DNA of 64,000 nt. Origin: Amphritea japonica ATCC BAA-1530. GTDB taxonomy: Bacteria; Pseudomonadota; Gammaproteobacteria; Pseudomonadales; Balneatricaceae. A model generated the notes under the pieces. It had not been told where the DNA came from, did no database searches, and was given only the letters and a program-made list of their open reading frames with translations. The position numbers and the translations under genes are program-made. Shown piece after piece: positions 16,126-25,323 of the stretch. The stretch lies in the NCBI RefSeq assembly GCF_016592435.1, contig NZ_AP014545.1, positions 1,744,693 through 1,808,692 on the forward strand, written 5' to 3'. The number at the start of each line of letters is the position of its first letter. Positions within the stretch are counted from its first letter, which is position 1.

Positions 16126-18261
16126 TTAGCCTCTTTTCCAGCTATGGAATTTCTCTAACCAGCCGAGAATTTTCTGTGGAGCATGTTTCTTTTTCCATTC
16201 CCCGGCGACAAAGCGGTTGGCTTCATTGAGGGTGGGGTAGGCGTGTAGCGTGCCGAGTATCTTATTCAGTCCCAGCTTATTTTTCATCGCCAGCGCGAAC
16301 TCGGGCAGCATTTCAGCGGCATGTTCACCCACCAGGGTGACGCCGATTATCTTGTCGCTGCCGGGTTTCAACAGGACTTTGACGAAGCCGTAGGCGGCCT
16401 CGTCAGTAATCGCACGGTCAAGTTCGTCGAGGTTGTACCGTACCGCTTCGTACGCAACTCCCTGATCGATTGCTTGTTTCTCATTCAAGCCTATGCGGGC
16501 GACTTCCGGGCTGGTGTAAGTCGTGAAGGGGATGAATGAATAGTCGATTTTGAACTGCTTAAACTGTCCAAACAGCGCGTTCACTGAGGCATACCAGGCC
16601 TGATGAGCAGCCGCATGGGTAAACTGATAGGGGCCGATTACATCGCCGCAGGCCAGAATGTTGGGTATCTTGGTACGCAGGTATTCATCTACCTCAATAG
16701 TGCCGCCGGGTGCTGCAGTGATACCCAGCTCTTCAAGGCCGAAACCGGTTACATTGGCTGTGCGGCCAGTAGCGACCAGCAGCTTGTCAAAGCCGATACG
16801 TTTTTCCTGTTTGTTATGAGTGCATACCAGTTCGTAACCTTGCTCAGTTACTTGGAAGTGAGTTGGGGTATGCCCGGAACAGATGTTGATGCCGTCTTGT
16901 GTCAGGCGCTCCTCAACAACGGTTGCGGCATCGCGGTCTTCGCGGGTTAATACCTGGCTGCCACGGAACAGTATTGAAACGTCGCTGCCGAGTCTGGCGA
17001 AACACTGACCCAGCTCACAGCCTATCGCGCCAGCACCGAGCACCAGCAATCGTTCCGGGCGTTCGCGCAGTGCCCAGATAGTATCTGAGGTTAACGGTTC
17101 AACGAGTTCGATGCCGGGAATTGGAGGTAGCGCGGGGCGTGCACCCGTTGCGATCACTATGTTTTGCGTTTTAAGGATTTGACCGTTTACTTCCACTTCC
17201 CAGGGGCTAATGATTCTAGCGCTGCCGGTTACGCAGTCGACTCCCAGGGATTCGTAGCGCTCGATTGAATCATGGGGCTCGATGGTCTCGATAACCCGTT
17301 GAACCCGTTCCATCACTTCAGCGAAATCGTATTCAACCTCGGCATTGCGGATACCCAGGTCTCTTGCGTCACGCACATCCGCCAGAAAGTGCGTCGTGCG
17401 GATCAGTGCCTTGGAGGGAACGCAGCCGGTATTCAGGCAGTCGCCGCCCATCTTATGGCGTTCAATCAGAGTGACTTTGGCTTTTGTTGCGGCGGCAATA
17501 TAGGAGGTTACCAGGCCGCCCGCGCCTGCGCCGATGACCACCATGTTGGTGTCGAACTGTTTAGGTTTGTTGTACTGGCTATATACTTTGCGTTTTTGCA
17601 CAGCGCTGACTATCGCTTTGGCAATCCAGGGAAAAATCCCTAGCAGACAGAATGACAGTATCAGCCCGGGAGAAAGAATGTCGCCGGGTTGTTCGATAGC
17701 CGCAAGCTGTGTGCCTGCGTTAACAAATATAGCGGTGCCGGGAAGCATGCCTAACTGGCTTACCCAGTAAAAGGTCCCGGCTCTCATGCGGGTAAGGCCC
17801 ATCACGGCATTGATGACGAAAAACGGAAATAGGGGTACCAGTCGCAATGTGAACAGGTAGGAGATACCGTCTTTTTCGATGCCTCGGTTAACGGGGTCGA
17901 TATAGTTGGAAAACTTGTTGGTCAGTGGTTCGCGGAACAGATAACGGGCGACCAGAAAAGCGAGCGTCGCGCCGATAGCGCTGGCAAAGGACACCATGAT
18001 TAAACCGGCGAACAGGCCAAAAATTGCACCCCCTACCAGAGTCATGACCGCTGCACCGGGGAGGGACAGGGCGGTCACGGTAATGTAGATCAGCATGAAC
18101 GCACCGAAAGCCAATAGGGTGTTTTCTGTTACCCAGCCTTGCAAGCTGTCTTGTTGTGACTTGATGTACTCAAGGTTCAGATAGTTGCCAAGATCAAAGA
18201 TAAAAAATGCACTGACCAAGGCTGCAATTATCAGGATGAGGGCTAATTTTTTACTATTCAT
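16126..18261 (-). CDS. TVP38/TMEM64 membrane protein fused to FAD-dependent disulfide oxidoreductase
   Basis: A 711-residue fusion. Residues 1-220 form a TVP38/TMEM64 (DedA-superfamily) membrane domain, with SLPGAAVMTLVGGAIFG and the FLVARYLFRE and RLVPLFPFFVINAVMG motifs. From about residue 238 follows a group I pyridine-nucleotide disulfide reductase like mercuric reductase or lipoamide dehydrogenase. It has the FAD motif GAGAGG (244-249), redox pair Cys275/Cys280 in GGDCLNTGCVPSK, an NAD motif GAGAIGCELG, and the dimerisation domain near the C-terminus. The enzyme domain would face the cytoplasm on a membrane anchor. Such fusions recur in gammaproteobacteria; the substrate is not established. 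The gene is monocistronic with its own terminator. Confidence 0.87.
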   Translation of the reverse strand: MNSKKLALILIIAALVSAFFIFDLGNYLNLEYIKSQQDSLQGWVTENTLLAFGAFMLIYITVTALSLPGAAVMTLVGGAIFGLFAGLIMVSFASAIGATLAFLVARYLFREPLTNKFSNYIDPVNRGIEKDGISYLFTLRLVPLFPFFVINAVMGLTRMRAGTFYWVSQLGMLPGTAIFVNAGTQLAAIEQPGDILSPGLILSFCLLGIFPWIAKAIVSAVQKRKVYSQYNKPKQFDTNMVVIGAGAGGLVTSYIAAATKAKVTLIERHKMGGDCLNTGCVPSKALIRTTHFLADVRDARDLGIRNAEVEYDFAEVMERVQRVIETIEPHDSIERYESLGVDCVTGSARIISPWEVEVNGQILKTQNIVIATGARPALPPIPGIELVEPLTSDTIWALRERPERLLVLGAGAIGCELGQCFARLGSDVSILFRGSQVLTREDRDAATVVEERLTQDGINICSGHTPTHFQVTEQGYELVCTHNKQEKRIGFDKLLVATGRTANVTGFGLEELGITAAPGGTIEVDEYLRTKIPNILACGDVIGPYQFTHAAAHQAWYASVNALFGQFKQFKIDYSFIPFTTYTSPEVARIGLNEKQAIDQGVAYEAVRYNLDELDRAITDEAAYGFVKVLLKPGSDKIIGVTLVGEHAAEMLPEFALAMKNKLGLNKILGTLHAYPTLNEANRFVAGEWKKKHAPQKILGWLEKFHSWKRG

Positions 18262-18417
18262 ATGCAGGTCTGCTTTGCGAGTGATGGCGGTAAGGTTGAG
18301 GGGATAGTCGCATAGAAAGCTGAAAATATCCTGAAAGAGTGACGATAACTGACTGTATCAGTTGAAAATATTTGTCTGGCTGGCGTATTGCTATTATAGG
18401 TAATTTCAACGGCCCAA

Positions 18418-18466
18418 TAAAAAAGGCCTTTTACCGACTCCTTTAATAAGGTGAGTAAAAGGCCTT
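18418..18466 (-). terminator. Intrinsic terminator of folD
   Basis: A 12-bp perfect stem (AAGGCCTTTTAC at 18423-18434 and its complement at 18455-18466) with a 20-nt loop is followed on the - strand by a T-run. It lies 18 nt past the folD stop. Confidence 0.78.
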
Positions 18467-18483
18467 GATTGATAATAACGAAT

Positions 18484-19335
18484 TTAGTCGTTGTTATTGG
18501 CTGCTTCCAGCGTGTTTTCCATCAGTGTAGCGACGGTCATAGGGCCAACACCGCCGGGTACGGGGGTTATCCAGCCGGCTCTTTCAACGGCGATGTCATA
18601 TTCTACATCCCCGACTAAGCGACCATCATCAAGACGGTTAATACCCACATCAATAACCATGGCGCCAGGTTTAATCCATTCGCCTTTGACTAAACCTGGG
18701 ATGCCAACACCCACGACAACAATATCAGCACGCTGTACATGTCCCGCCAGATCTTTGGTGAACCGGTGGGTTGTGGTTGTTGTACAGCCAGCGAGTAATA
18801 GTTCCAGTGTCATCGGGCGGCCAACAATATTGGATGCGCCGACGATAACGGCATCTTTACCACGGACGGTTTCGCCGGTGGACTCGAGTAACGTCATTAC
18901 GCCCTTAGGTGTGCAGGGGCGCAGGGCCGGCAAGCGTTGTGCCAGGCGTCCCAGATTGAAGGGATGGAAGCCATCAACATCTTTATCCGGGCGAATACGT
19001 TCGAGGATCTCATTCGCTTCGAGATGCTCAGGAAGAGGGAGCTGAACCAGTATGCCGTCTATTTTCGGGTCGGCATTGAGCTCATCTACCAGTTCTAGCA
19101 GTGACTGTTGACCGGTTTCTGCGGGCAGGTCGTAAGAAACAGACTCGATGCCTACTTCTTTACAGGCATTCTTCTTGTTTCTGACATATACCTGAGAGGC
19201 GGCGTCGAAGCCGACCAGTACTACTGCCAGGCAAGGTGCGCGTTTACCCGCTTCTATACGAGCTTTTACACCCACGGCAACCTGTTCGCGGACATTTCGG
19301 GCAATCTGTTTGCCATCGATTATCTGAGCGCTCAT
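18484..19335 (-). CDS. folD: Bifunctional methylene-THF dehydrogenase/methenyl-THF cyclohydrolase
   Basis: A 283-residue FolD, interconverting 5,10-methylene-, 5,10-methenyl- and 10-formyl-tetrahydrofolate in the cytoplasm. Visible motifs are the [14 protein letters not shown] region with the catalytic Tyr and Lys, [13 protein letters not shown], the PCTPKGVM segment, the NADP-binding [13 protein letters not shown], and the C-terminal [13 protein letters not shown]. The start is the ATG at 19335 ([13 protein letters not shown]), matching family N-termini; the open frame extends to 19404 without support. Its stop is followed by a strong terminator. Upstream lies a MITE, and beyond it the tRNA cluster and tig, an arrangement also seen in pseudomonads. 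Confidence 0.93.
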   Translation of the reverse strand: MSAQIIDGKQIARNVREQVAVGVKARIEAGKRAPCLAVVLVGFDAASQVYVRNKKNACKEVGIESVSYDLPAETGQQSLLELVDELNADPKIDGILVQLPLPEHLEANEILERIRPDKDVDGFHPFNLGRLAQRLPALRPCTPKGVMTLLESTGETVRGKDAVIVGASNIVGRPMTLELLLAGCTTTTTHRFTKDLAGHVQRADIVVVGVGIPGLVKGEWIKPGAMVIDVGINRLDDGRLVGDVEYDIAVERAGWITPVPGGVGPMTVATLMENTLEAANNND

Positions 19336-19449
19336 CTTTCGAATGTTTTCCTCAGTCATATTTTTGATGGCGCGGATTGTCTCATGGTTGTCGCTTTCCT
19401 CCAAGGGGAATTGCCAGAAGGGCTTCTTTATTTAGAGCAGCTAAACTAA

Positions 19450-19714
19450 GGAACCTGCGAACAAGTCCAATTCGTGCTCTGCAAACCCTGAAGTCTGCAG
19501 ATGCAAGGCGAAGTACGCCATTAATGGCCATAGTCCTTGATAAGGACTTCAACGAAGCAAATGCTGGCTTCAGGGCTTGCCCTGCGGGGCTTACGGGAAA
19601 GCTCACACTCGGTGTCAGAACTTATTATAAGGTCTAGACATTACGGCAAAATTCTTCCTTGATTGTGAACTCTCCCGTAAGCCAGAGTACCGTTAGGACT
19701 TATTCGTAGGTTCC
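19450..19714. mobile_element. 265-bp MITE with IS5-like terminal inverted repeats
   Basis: The element begins GGAACCTGCGAACAAGTCC and ends with the complement of GGAACCTACGAATAAGTCC, so the 19-nt termini match at 17 positions. Both ends are flanked by CTAA (19446-19449 and 19715-19718), a target duplication matching the CTAR target preferred by IS5-group elements. The ends resemble those of E. coli IS5 as I recall them (GGAAGGTGCGAA...). Inside is a second inverted pair around GGCTTACGGGA (near 19589 and its complement near 19675). No transposase is encoded, so it is non-autonomous and would need an IS5-family transposase elsewhere in the genome. It lies about 115 nt upstream of folD and could affect its transcription. 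Confidence 0.8.
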
Positions 19715-19874
19715 CTAAAGAGTCGACAATAAGTGTCCCGGTTCATATAACAGAGGTTATCGGTGACAGGTTGAGCCTTCTGTTACCGGCAAGCCGGTGG
19801 GGCTCTATGGGCTGATCAGAGTCGATCTTATTTTGCCTAAGTCTCTTATTTTATTAAAAAATTAAAAAAGGGTG

Positions 19875-19903
19875 TTGACGGAACATAAAGCGATATATAT
19901 TAT
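19875..19903 (+). promoter_or_regulatory. Sigma-70 promoter of the tRNA cluster
   Basis: TTGACG and TATTAT are separated by exactly 17 nt. The following discriminator is GC-rich (GCGCTCC), a feature of stringently controlled stable-RNA promoters. The upstream flank is A/T-rich and could act as an UP element. The first tRNA begins 74 nt downstream of the -10 box. Confidence 0.75.
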
Positions 19904-19977
19904 GCGCTCCACCTTGAAGAGAGGCAGGCAACGAACTCTGTGTCGTTACTTCTTTTAGATAGGTCGGGCAGTGTCAG

Positions 19978-20053
19978 GCGCCCGTAGCTCAATGGATAGA
20001 GCACTCGCCTTCTAAGCGAGCGGTTGCAGGTTCGACCCCTGCCGGGCGCGCCA
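19978..20053 (+). tRNA. tRNA-Arg (anticodon TCT)
   Basis: A 76-nt cloverleaf with 7-bp acceptor stem GCGCCCG/CGGGCGC, anticodon stem CTCGC/GCGAG with loop CTTCTAA (anticodon TCT), a standard T-arm GGTTCGACC and an encoded CCA. It decodes AGA, and AGG by wobble. It is the first of four tRNAs before tig. Confidence 0.96.
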
Positions 20054-20081
20054 GTAAGGTCTGACAAAGTGTATTGATATG

Positions 20082-20157
20082 GTGGGCGTAGCTCAGTTGG
20101 TAGAGCTCCGGATTGTGATTCCGGCGGTCGTGGGTTCAAACCCCATCGTCCACCCCA
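20082..20157 (+). tRNA. tRNA-His (anticodon GTG), copy 1
   Basis: A 76-nt cloverleaf with acceptor stem GTGGGCG/CGTCCAC, loop TTGTGAT with anticodon GTG, and encoded CCA. The base at 20081 is G and faces C73, giving the G-1 identity element of tRNA-His. The mature sequence is identical to the second copy at 20326. Confidence 0.96.
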
Positions 20158-20213
20158 ATACAACGTCATAGGAATCTTTACCAGCTTCCTGCTAATGACA
20201 AAAAATGTTTTAT

Positions 20214-20298
20214 GCGAGTGTGGCGGAATTGGTAGACGCGCTGGTTTTAGGTACCAGTATCTTACGGTGTGGGAGTTCGAGTCTCCCCACTCGCACCA
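20214..20298 (+). tRNA. tRNA-Leu (anticodon TAG)
   Basis: An 85-nt type II tRNA with acceptor stem GCGAGTG/CACTCGC, anticodon loop TTTAGGT (TAG), a long variable arm, and encoded CCA. It reads CUA and probably other CUN codons by wobble. Confidence 0.96.
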
Positions 20299-20325
20299 TC
20301 TAACTTCTTCGGAAGTACCTCTTTG

Positions 20326-20401
20326 GTGGGCGTAGCTCAGTTGGTAGAGCTCCGGATTGTGATTCCGGCGGTCGTGGGTTCAAACCCCATCGTCCACCCC
20401 A
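20326..20401 (+). tRNA. tRNA-His (anticodon GTG), copy 2
   Basis: This copy has the same 76-nt sequence as the copy at 20082, again with G at the -1 position (20325) and encoded CCA. It is the last tRNA of the cluster and lies 256 nt before tig. The repeated unit includes the flanking G and the AATA after CCA. Confidence 0.96.
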
Positions 20402-20657
20402 ATATCCCTCAGTTTTTTACCTTTTCTTCTGTCTGTTTTCTGTACATAAAATACTACCTCTTTGATTTGTTTCGATTTTGCCCTGTATCCATTGATATTC
20501 AACGCTTTTCGCTTGACTAATAGCAGCGCTTCCCGGACAATTTCCGCCTTTAGAAATTCTGGTACCTGTTGGGGCCTGTCTTCTGCAAAACAGAAGGGGT
20601 AAACAGCAGGTCAATTTTCAGATTTGTAACGATACAAATAATTTTGTGAGGAATTCC

Positions 20658-21983
20658 ATGCAAGTATCCGTAGAAGCCACTACTGGTCTTGAACGTCAGA
20701 TGACCGTTGTTGTACCCGCTGAGCGTGTAGATAGCGATGTAGCTAAACGTGTTCAAGATACAGCCCGTACCGTTCGCCTGGATGGTTTCCGTCCTGGTAA
20801 AGTGCCGGTTAAAGTAGTTAAGAAGCGCTACGGTCAGGGTATCCGTCAGGAAGTTATCGGTGAAGTTGTACAGCAGAGCTTCTATGAAGCCGTACAACAG
20901 GAAAAGCTGACGCCTGCTGGCGGTCCTAACGTTGAGTTTAAGAATGATAAAGAGGGTGAAGAGTTCTCTTACACCGCTACTTTTGAAGTCTATCCTGAAA
21001 TCGCCCTGGCTGATTTTTCAACTGTTGAGCTTGAAAAAGCATCTGCTGAAGTAAAAGATGCAGATCTGGAACAGATGATTGAAACTCTGCAGAAGCAGCA
21101 AGCTGCTTTTGAAGAAGCTGATAAAGCTGCTGTTGAAGGCGATCAGCTGAATGTTGATTTCGAAGGTTCTATCGACGGTGAAGCATTCGACGGTGGCACG
21201 GCTACCGGTATGGATCTGGTTCTGGGTTCTAACACCATGATCCCTGGTTTCGAAACTGCGCTGGAAGGTGCTAAAGCGGGTGAAGAGAAAGAAGTTAACG
21301 TTACTTTCCCTGAGGAATACCACGCTGAAAACCTGAAAGGTAAAGATGCTAAGTTCAACGTTAAGGTGAACAAGGTTTCTGTACAGGTTCTGCCTGAACT
21401 GAACGAAGAGTTCTTCGCTAAGTTTGGTATCGAAGAGAAGAGCGTTGAGAGCTTCAAGGTTGAAGTACGTAAGAACATGGAGCGTGAGCTGACTCAGGCC
21501 CTGACCGCTAAACTGAAAGAAGCAACTTTCGGTAAGCTGGTTGAGCTGAACGCTATCGACGTACCTTCTGCACTGATTGATGGTGAAGTTGACGCGATGC
21601 GTCGTCAGGCTATCCAGCAGTTCGGTGGTCCGGATGCGAACATCGATCCAAACATGCTGCCAAAAGAGATGTTTGAAGCTCAGGCTGAGAAGCGCGTTAA
21701 AGTAGGTCTGTTGGTTGCTGAAGTAGTTAAAGCCAACGAGCTGAAAGTAGACGAAGATCGTGTACGTAGCACGGTTGAAGAGCAAGCCGCTACTTACCAG
21801 GAGCCTCAGCAGGTTATTGACTGGTACTACGGTAACCAGGAAATGCTGAGCCAGATCCAGAATCTGGTTCTGGAAGATCAGGTACTGGACCTGCTACTGA
21901 GCTCTGCTAAAGTTAGCGAGACTGAAGTAAGCTACGAAGATGCAATCAAGCCAGCGGCACCGGCTGCTGACGAAGAGGCTTAA
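20658..21983 (+). CDS. tig: Trigger factor
   Basis: A 441-residue ribosome-bound chaperone and peptidyl-prolyl isomerase. The N-terminal ribosome-binding domain (1-about 110) carries the GFRPGKVP signature. The FKBP-type PPIase domain (about 150-245) holds GDQLNVDFEGSIDGE, MIPGFE and GAKAGEEKEV. The C-terminal helical chaperone arms follow. The ATG at 20658 follows AGGA at 5-nt spacing; the open frame begins 12 nt earlier at a GTG inside that site. It leads the tig-clpP-clpX block and is closed by its own terminator. Codon use is strongly biased, as expected for an abundant protein. Confidence 0.96.
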   Translation: MQVSVEATTGLERQMTVVVPAERVDSDVAKRVQDTARTVRLDGFRPGKVPVKVVKKRYGQGIRQEVIGEVVQQSFYEAVQQEKLTPAGGPNVEFKNDKEGEEFSYTATFEVYPEIALADFSTVELEKASAEVKDADLEQMIETLQKQQAAFEEADKAAVEGDQLNVDFEGSIDGEAFDGGTATGMDLVLGSNTMIPGFETALEGAKAGEEKEVNVTFPEEYHAENLKGKDAKFNVKVNKVSVQVLPELNEEFFAKFGIEEKSVESFKVEVRKNMERELTQALTAKLKEATFGKLVELNAIDVPSALIDGEVDAMRRQAIQQFGGPDANIDPNMLPKEMFEAQAEKRVKVGLLVAEVVKANELKVDEDRVRSTVEEQAATYQEPQQVIDWYYGNQEMLSQIQNLVLEDQVLDLLLSSAKVSETEVSYEDAIKPAAPAADEEA

Positions 21984-22014
21984 TTGCCCTTCAGCTTAAT
22001 TGCGTTTATAAAAG

Positions 22015-22051
22015 AACGGCTGTCGGCTTAGGTCGGCTGCCGTTTTTTTTC
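22015..22051 (+). terminator. Intrinsic terminator of tig
   Basis: AACGGC at 22015 pairs with GCCGTT, followed by a run of eight T residues. It lies 32 nt past the tig stop and before clpP, so clpP probably also has its own promoter or receives read-through. Confidence 0.7.
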
Positions 22052-22095
22052 TTAACCTGTGTTTATAGGTTTATAAGGACTTAGGAGAGCATTCA

Positions 22096-22716
22096 ATGTC
22101 GGATTTTTATAATGGGCCTACCGTAATAACGAACAGTGGCCTGGTACCCATGGTTGTCGAGCAGACTGCCCGTGGTGAACGTTCATACGACATCTACTCC
22201 CGATTACTGAAAGAGCGCGTTATCTTCATGGTAGGCCAGGTTGAAGACCATATGGCAAACCTGGTTGTTGCTCAGCTGCTGTTTCTGGAATCAGAGAATC
22301 CAGACAAAGATATTCACCTGTATATTAACTCTCCGGGTGGTTCCGTCACCGCAGGCTTGTCCATTTATGACACGATGCAGTTCATCAAGCCGGATGTTAG
22401 CACCATGTGTATTGGTCAGGCGGCCAGCATGGGCGCGTTACTGCTAACCGGTGGTGCTGAAGGTAAGCGTTACTGCCTGCCTCACTCTCGCATGATGATT
22501 CACCAGCCATTGGGTGGCTATCAGGGTCAGGCGACTGATATTGAGATCCATACCCAGGAAATTCTGACGATTCGTGAGAAGCTGAATACCATTATGTCCC
22601 ATCATACGGGTCAGGATATGGAAACGATCGGTAAAGATACTGACCGTGATAACTTCATGTCGCCGGAGCAAGCGGTTGAATATGGCCTGATTGATCAGGT
22701 GATGAAGAGTCGCTAA
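22096..22716 (+). CDS. clpP: ATP-dependent Clp protease proteolytic subunit
   Basis: A 206-residue serine peptidase subunit. Nucleophile Ser lies in [11 protein letters not shown], catalytic His in [11 protein letters not shown], and catalytic Asp in the acidic T-D-R-D-N segment near residue 180. An N-terminal stretch resembles the propeptide and axial-loop region ([21 protein letters not shown]). It forms a double heptamer fed by ClpX or ClpA. TAGGAG precedes the ATG. It is followed 132 nt later by clpX. Confidence 0.96.
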   Translation: MSDFYNGPTVITNSGLVPMVVEQTARGERSYDIYSRLLKERVIFMVGQVEDHMANLVVAQLLFLESENPDKDIHLYINSPGGSVTAGLSIYDTMQFIKPDVSTMCIGQAASMGALLLTGGAEGKRYCLPHSRMMIHQPLGGYQGQATDIEIHTQEILTIREKLNTIMSHHTGQDMETIGKDTDRDNFMSPEQAVEYGLIDQVMKSR

Positions 22717-22848
22717 GGTTGCAGGTGCGTGGCACCGCACTTGAATTTTGATTCAAAGCGGTGCACATTATCCGCTATACTTTGCGCAAAGCAGTTGAAA
22801 AATTATTGGTCCGGGGCCGGTATGCTCTGGATATACTGAGGAAGTTTA

Positions 22849-24144
22849 ATGTCCGACGATAACAACGGCAAAGAGGGTGGCGATGACAGCAAACTGCTGT
22901 ATTGCTCTTTCTGTGGTAAAAGCCAGGACGAAGTTAAGAAACTGATAGCAGGTCCGTCTGTCTTTATCTGTGATGAATGTGTCGATCTGTGTAACGACAT
23001 CATCAAAGAAGAGATTCAGGACGCTGAAGAAACTCAGGAAGAGAGTGATAGTCTGCCGACTCCGGCTGAAATTAAATCCAATCTTGATGAGTATGTTATT
23101 GGTCAGGAACGGGCTAAGAAAGTACTCTCCGTGGCGGTTTATAACCACTATAAACGTCTGCGTTTTCAGGCAACGGCGGGTGATACCGGTGTTGAACTGG
23201 GTAAGAGTAATATCCTGCTGATCGGTCCGACCGGTAGTGGTAAGACACTGCTGGCGCAAACGATGGCGCGGATGCTCAATGTTCCCTTTACGATTGCCGA
23301 CGCTACCACGCTGACTGAAGCGGGTTATGTGGGTGAAGATGTCGAGAACATCATTCAGAAGCTGTTACAGAAGTGTGATTACGATGTTGAGAAGGCCCAG
23401 CTGGGTATTGTTTACATCGATGAGATCGATAAGATCTCCCGTAAGTCTGACAACCCATCTATCACCCGTGATGTAAGCGGTGAAGGTGTGCAGCAGGCAT
23501 TGCTGAAACTGATCGAAGGCACGGTTGCATCGGTACCGCCTCAGGGTGGTCGTAAACACCCACAGCAGGAGTTTTTGCAGGTAGATACCTCAAATATTCT
23601 GTTTATCTGTGGTGGTGCATTTGCCGGTCTGGATCAGGTGATCAAGAATCGTAGCGAGAAAAGCTCGATCGGCTTTAACGCCTCTGTCAGCAGTAAGGAA
23701 GAAGATGACAAGGTCACCAATGTGCTGGCTGATCTTGAATCGGAAGATCTGGTTAAATACGGTCTGATTCCTGAGTTTGTTGGTCGTCTGCCGATGATCG
23801 CAACACTGGGTCTGCTGGACGAAGACGCACTGATACAGATTCTGACCGAGCCTAAGAACTCACTGACGAAGCAGTATGCCGCCTTGTTCGGTATGGAAGG
23901 TGCAGATCTTGATTTCCGTGAAGAGGCGCTGAAGGCGATTGCTAACAAAGCACTGGAACGTAAAACCGGTGCCCGTGGCCTGCGGTCTATCCTTGAAGAG
24001 AACCTGCTGGACATCATGTACAGCCTGCCATCGCAGGAAGGTATCTCTAAGGTTGTCATCGATGAGGGTGTGATCACGGGTGACTCTGATCCTATTCTGA
24101 TCTACGAAAACCTGGATGCGCCTAAAGCGGCGGCTGAAGAGTAA
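22849..24144 (+). CDS. clpX: ATP-dependent Clp protease ATP-binding subunit ClpX
   Basis: A 431-residue AAA+ unfoldase. The N-terminal zinc-binding domain has CSFCGK and CDECVDLC. The AAA+ module has Walker [13 protein letters not shown], Walker [12 protein letters not shown], and GYVGEDVE (pore loop). The IGF loop that docks on ClpP reads KSSIGFNA here. The C-terminal small domain carries [11 protein letters not shown]. It feeds tagged substrates into ClpP. The gene has its own terminator, and the lon gene found next in many relatives is not present. Confidence 0.96.
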   Translation: MSDDNNGKEGGDDSKLLYCSFCGKSQDEVKKLIAGPSVFICDECVDLCNDIIKEEIQDAEETQEESDSLPTPAEIKSNLDEYVIGQERAKKVLSVAVYNHYKRLRFQATAGDTGVELGKSNILLIGPTGSGKTLLAQTMARMLNVPFTIADATTLTEAGYVGEDVENIIQKLLQKCDYDVEKAQLGIVYIDEIDKISRKSDNPSITRDVSGEGVQQALLKLIEGTVASVPPQGGRKHPQQEFLQVDTSNILFICGGAFAGLDQVIKNRSEKSSIGFNASVSSKEEDDKVTNVLADLESEDLVKYGLIPEFVGRLPMIATLGLLDEDALIQILTEPKNSLTKQYAALFGMEGADLDFREEALKAIANKALERKTGARGLRSILEENLLDIMYSLPSQEGISKVVIDEGVITGDSDPILIYENLDAPKAAAEE

Positions 24145-24155
24145 AAGTTGAAAAG

Positions 24156-24184
24156 ATAAAAAACGCGCCCCGGGCGCGTTTTTT
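24156..24184 (+). terminator. Intrinsic terminator of clpX
   Basis: AACGCGCC/GGCGCGTT forms a GC-rich stem with minimal loop, preceded by A residues and followed by a run of T residues, 12 nt after the clpX stop. Confidence 0.82.
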
Positions 24185-24321
24185 GTATGTATATCATTGA
24201 ACCGGTGATTAGCCTGCATAAGGCAGGGTATCTGTGGGTATATTCCCGGTATTCACTAGAGCTTAGGCGGGCCAGCGATTAGAATGTGCCTCTGCCTTTA
24301 AAGTAAAAAAGAGATGTTTCA

Positions 24322-25044
24322 ATGGGAAGAAAGTTTGAAGTGCGTAAGGCTTCCATGGCGAAGACGCAGGGAGCTAAATCCAAGGTATATGCCAAGTACG
24401 GTAAAGAGATCTATGTGGTTGCCAAAAATGGTGGCGTAGATCCTGAAGGTAATCTTTCACTGCGTCGTCTTATCGAGAAAGCAAAGAAAGATCAGGTTCC
24501 GGCACATGTTATCGATAAGGCGATCGACAAAGCAGCAGGCGGTGGTGGCGAAGACTTCGTCCCGACGCGCTATGAGGGCTTCGGTCCGGGCGGCTGCATG
24601 GTCATCGCTGATTGTCTTACCGATAACAACAATCGTACCTTTGGTGATGTCCGTGTGGCGTTCAACAAAGGTAAAGCGAAACTGGGCGGTCAGGGCACAG
24701 TAGCCCACATGTTCGATCATCAGGCGGTATTCGTATTCCCCCATGAGGATGAAGATGAAATCCTTGAAATGCTGATGGAAGCCGACGTCGATGTGACCGA
24801 AGTTGAAAGCGAAGAGGGTAATGTCACGGTTTATGCCCCGCATACGGAATTCTTTAAAACCAAGACCGCGCTGCATGAAGCTTACCCGGATCTGGAAGTA
24901 GACGTGGAAGAGATCACCTTCATTCCACAGACCTACGTCGAGCTGGCCGGTGAAGACCTGGAACAGTTTGAAACCTTCTTAGAGATGCTGAACGACGTCG
25001 AAGATGTTCAGGAGATCTACCATAACGTTGAGATGCCGGATTAA
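24322..25044 (+). CDS. YebC/PmpR-family protein, YeeN-like
   Basis: A 240-residue YebC/TACO1-family protein. Signatures include [19 protein letters not shown], the [14 protein letters not shown] helix, [19 protein letters not shown] and [13 protein letters not shown]. The N-terminus [15 protein letters not shown] and the [11 protein letters not shown] spacing place it nearer E. coli YeeN than YebC, so it may be a paralogue. Family members help ribosomes through proline-rich stretches or act as transcription regulators. The gene is monocistronic with a terminator at 25069. Confidence 0.88.
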   Translation: MGRKFEVRKASMAKTQGAKSKVYAKYGKEIYVVAKNGGVDPEGNLSLRRLIEKAKKDQVPAHVIDKAIDKAAGGGGEDFVPTRYEGFGPGGCMVIADCLTDNNNRTFGDVRVAFNKGKAKLGGQGTVAHMFDHQAVFVFPHEDEDEILEMLMEADVDVTEVESEEGNVTVYAPHTEFFKTKTALHEAYPDLEVDVEEITFIPQTYVELAGEDLEQFETFLEMLNDVEDVQEIYHNVEMPD

Positions 25045-25068
25045 TTTCGGGACGATCTTCGTTGGATA

Positions 25069-25102
25069 AAAAGGGCCGGTGTTGATGCATCGGCCTTTTT
25101 TT
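25069..25102 (+). terminator. Intrinsic terminator of the YebC-family gene
   Basis: GGCCG (25074-25078) pairs with CGGCC (25091-25095), extended by A-T pairs, and is followed by seven T residues. It lies 25 nt past the stop. Confidence 0.78.
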
Positions 25103-25119
25103 ATGGGGCGAGGAAAGTG

Positions 25120-25177
25120 GCTAGATCGCGGCTTCGCCGCTGGCTAGTGGTTAGAACGTCGCTGCGCGACTTGCTAG
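25120..25177. repeat. Two tandem hairpins bounded by GCTAG
   Basis: Three GCTAG pentamers (25120, 25143, 25173) bracket two short hairpins, GCGGC-ttc-GCCGC (25128-25140) and GTCGC-tgc-GCGAC (25158-25170). The pattern suggests a small palindromic repeat family that spreads as units. Other copies would be needed for proof. Confidence 0.5.
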
Positions 25178-25241
25178 AAGAAGCGAAGGAAAAACCGTAG
25201 AGACAGCTGTTTAATATCGGTTAAATACTGCGATAGGTTCA

Positions 25242-25266
25242 TGTAGGAGCTGCTTCCAGCAGCGAT
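25242..25266. repeat. REP-like palindrome, copy 1
   Basis: It begins TGTAGGAGC and contains the inverted pair GCTGC/GCAGC, ending GCGAT. This is the layout of pseudomonad-type REP sequences (TGTAGGAGC followed by a palindrome and GCGA). Confidence 0.6.
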
Positions 25267-25290
25267 GCAGACATAAGTTTTGGTTTGTTC

Positions 25291-25316
25291 TGTAGGAGCC
25301 GTGCCCTCACGGCGAT
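25291..25316. repeat. REP-like palindrome, copy 2
   Basis: It begins TGTAGGAGC, holds a palindrome GCCGTG/CACGGC, and ends GCGAT like copy 1. The outer sequence is conserved while the stem differs, as in REP families maintained by compensatory change. Confidence 0.6.
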
Positions 25317-25323
25317 TGGTTCT

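Larger units (their letters stand above)
19405..19977. other. folD/tRNA intergenic region with MITE and tRNA promoter
   Basis: This stretch has no protein gene. It contains the 265-bp MITE (19450-19714) and then an A/T-rich segment with a strong promoter (19875-19903) for the tRNA cluster. The segment 19719-19874 shows nothing else recognisable. Confidence 0.6.

Noticed and set aside
19382-19606. 74-codon - strand ORF inside the MITE and its flank
   Set aside because: It runs across the MITE boundary and into the folD upstream sequence; it is a by-product of the element, not a gene.
21018-21785. 255-codon antisense ORF within tig
   Set aside because: Shadow of a strongly codon-biased gene; composition is a mirror of tig and no ribosome site is present.
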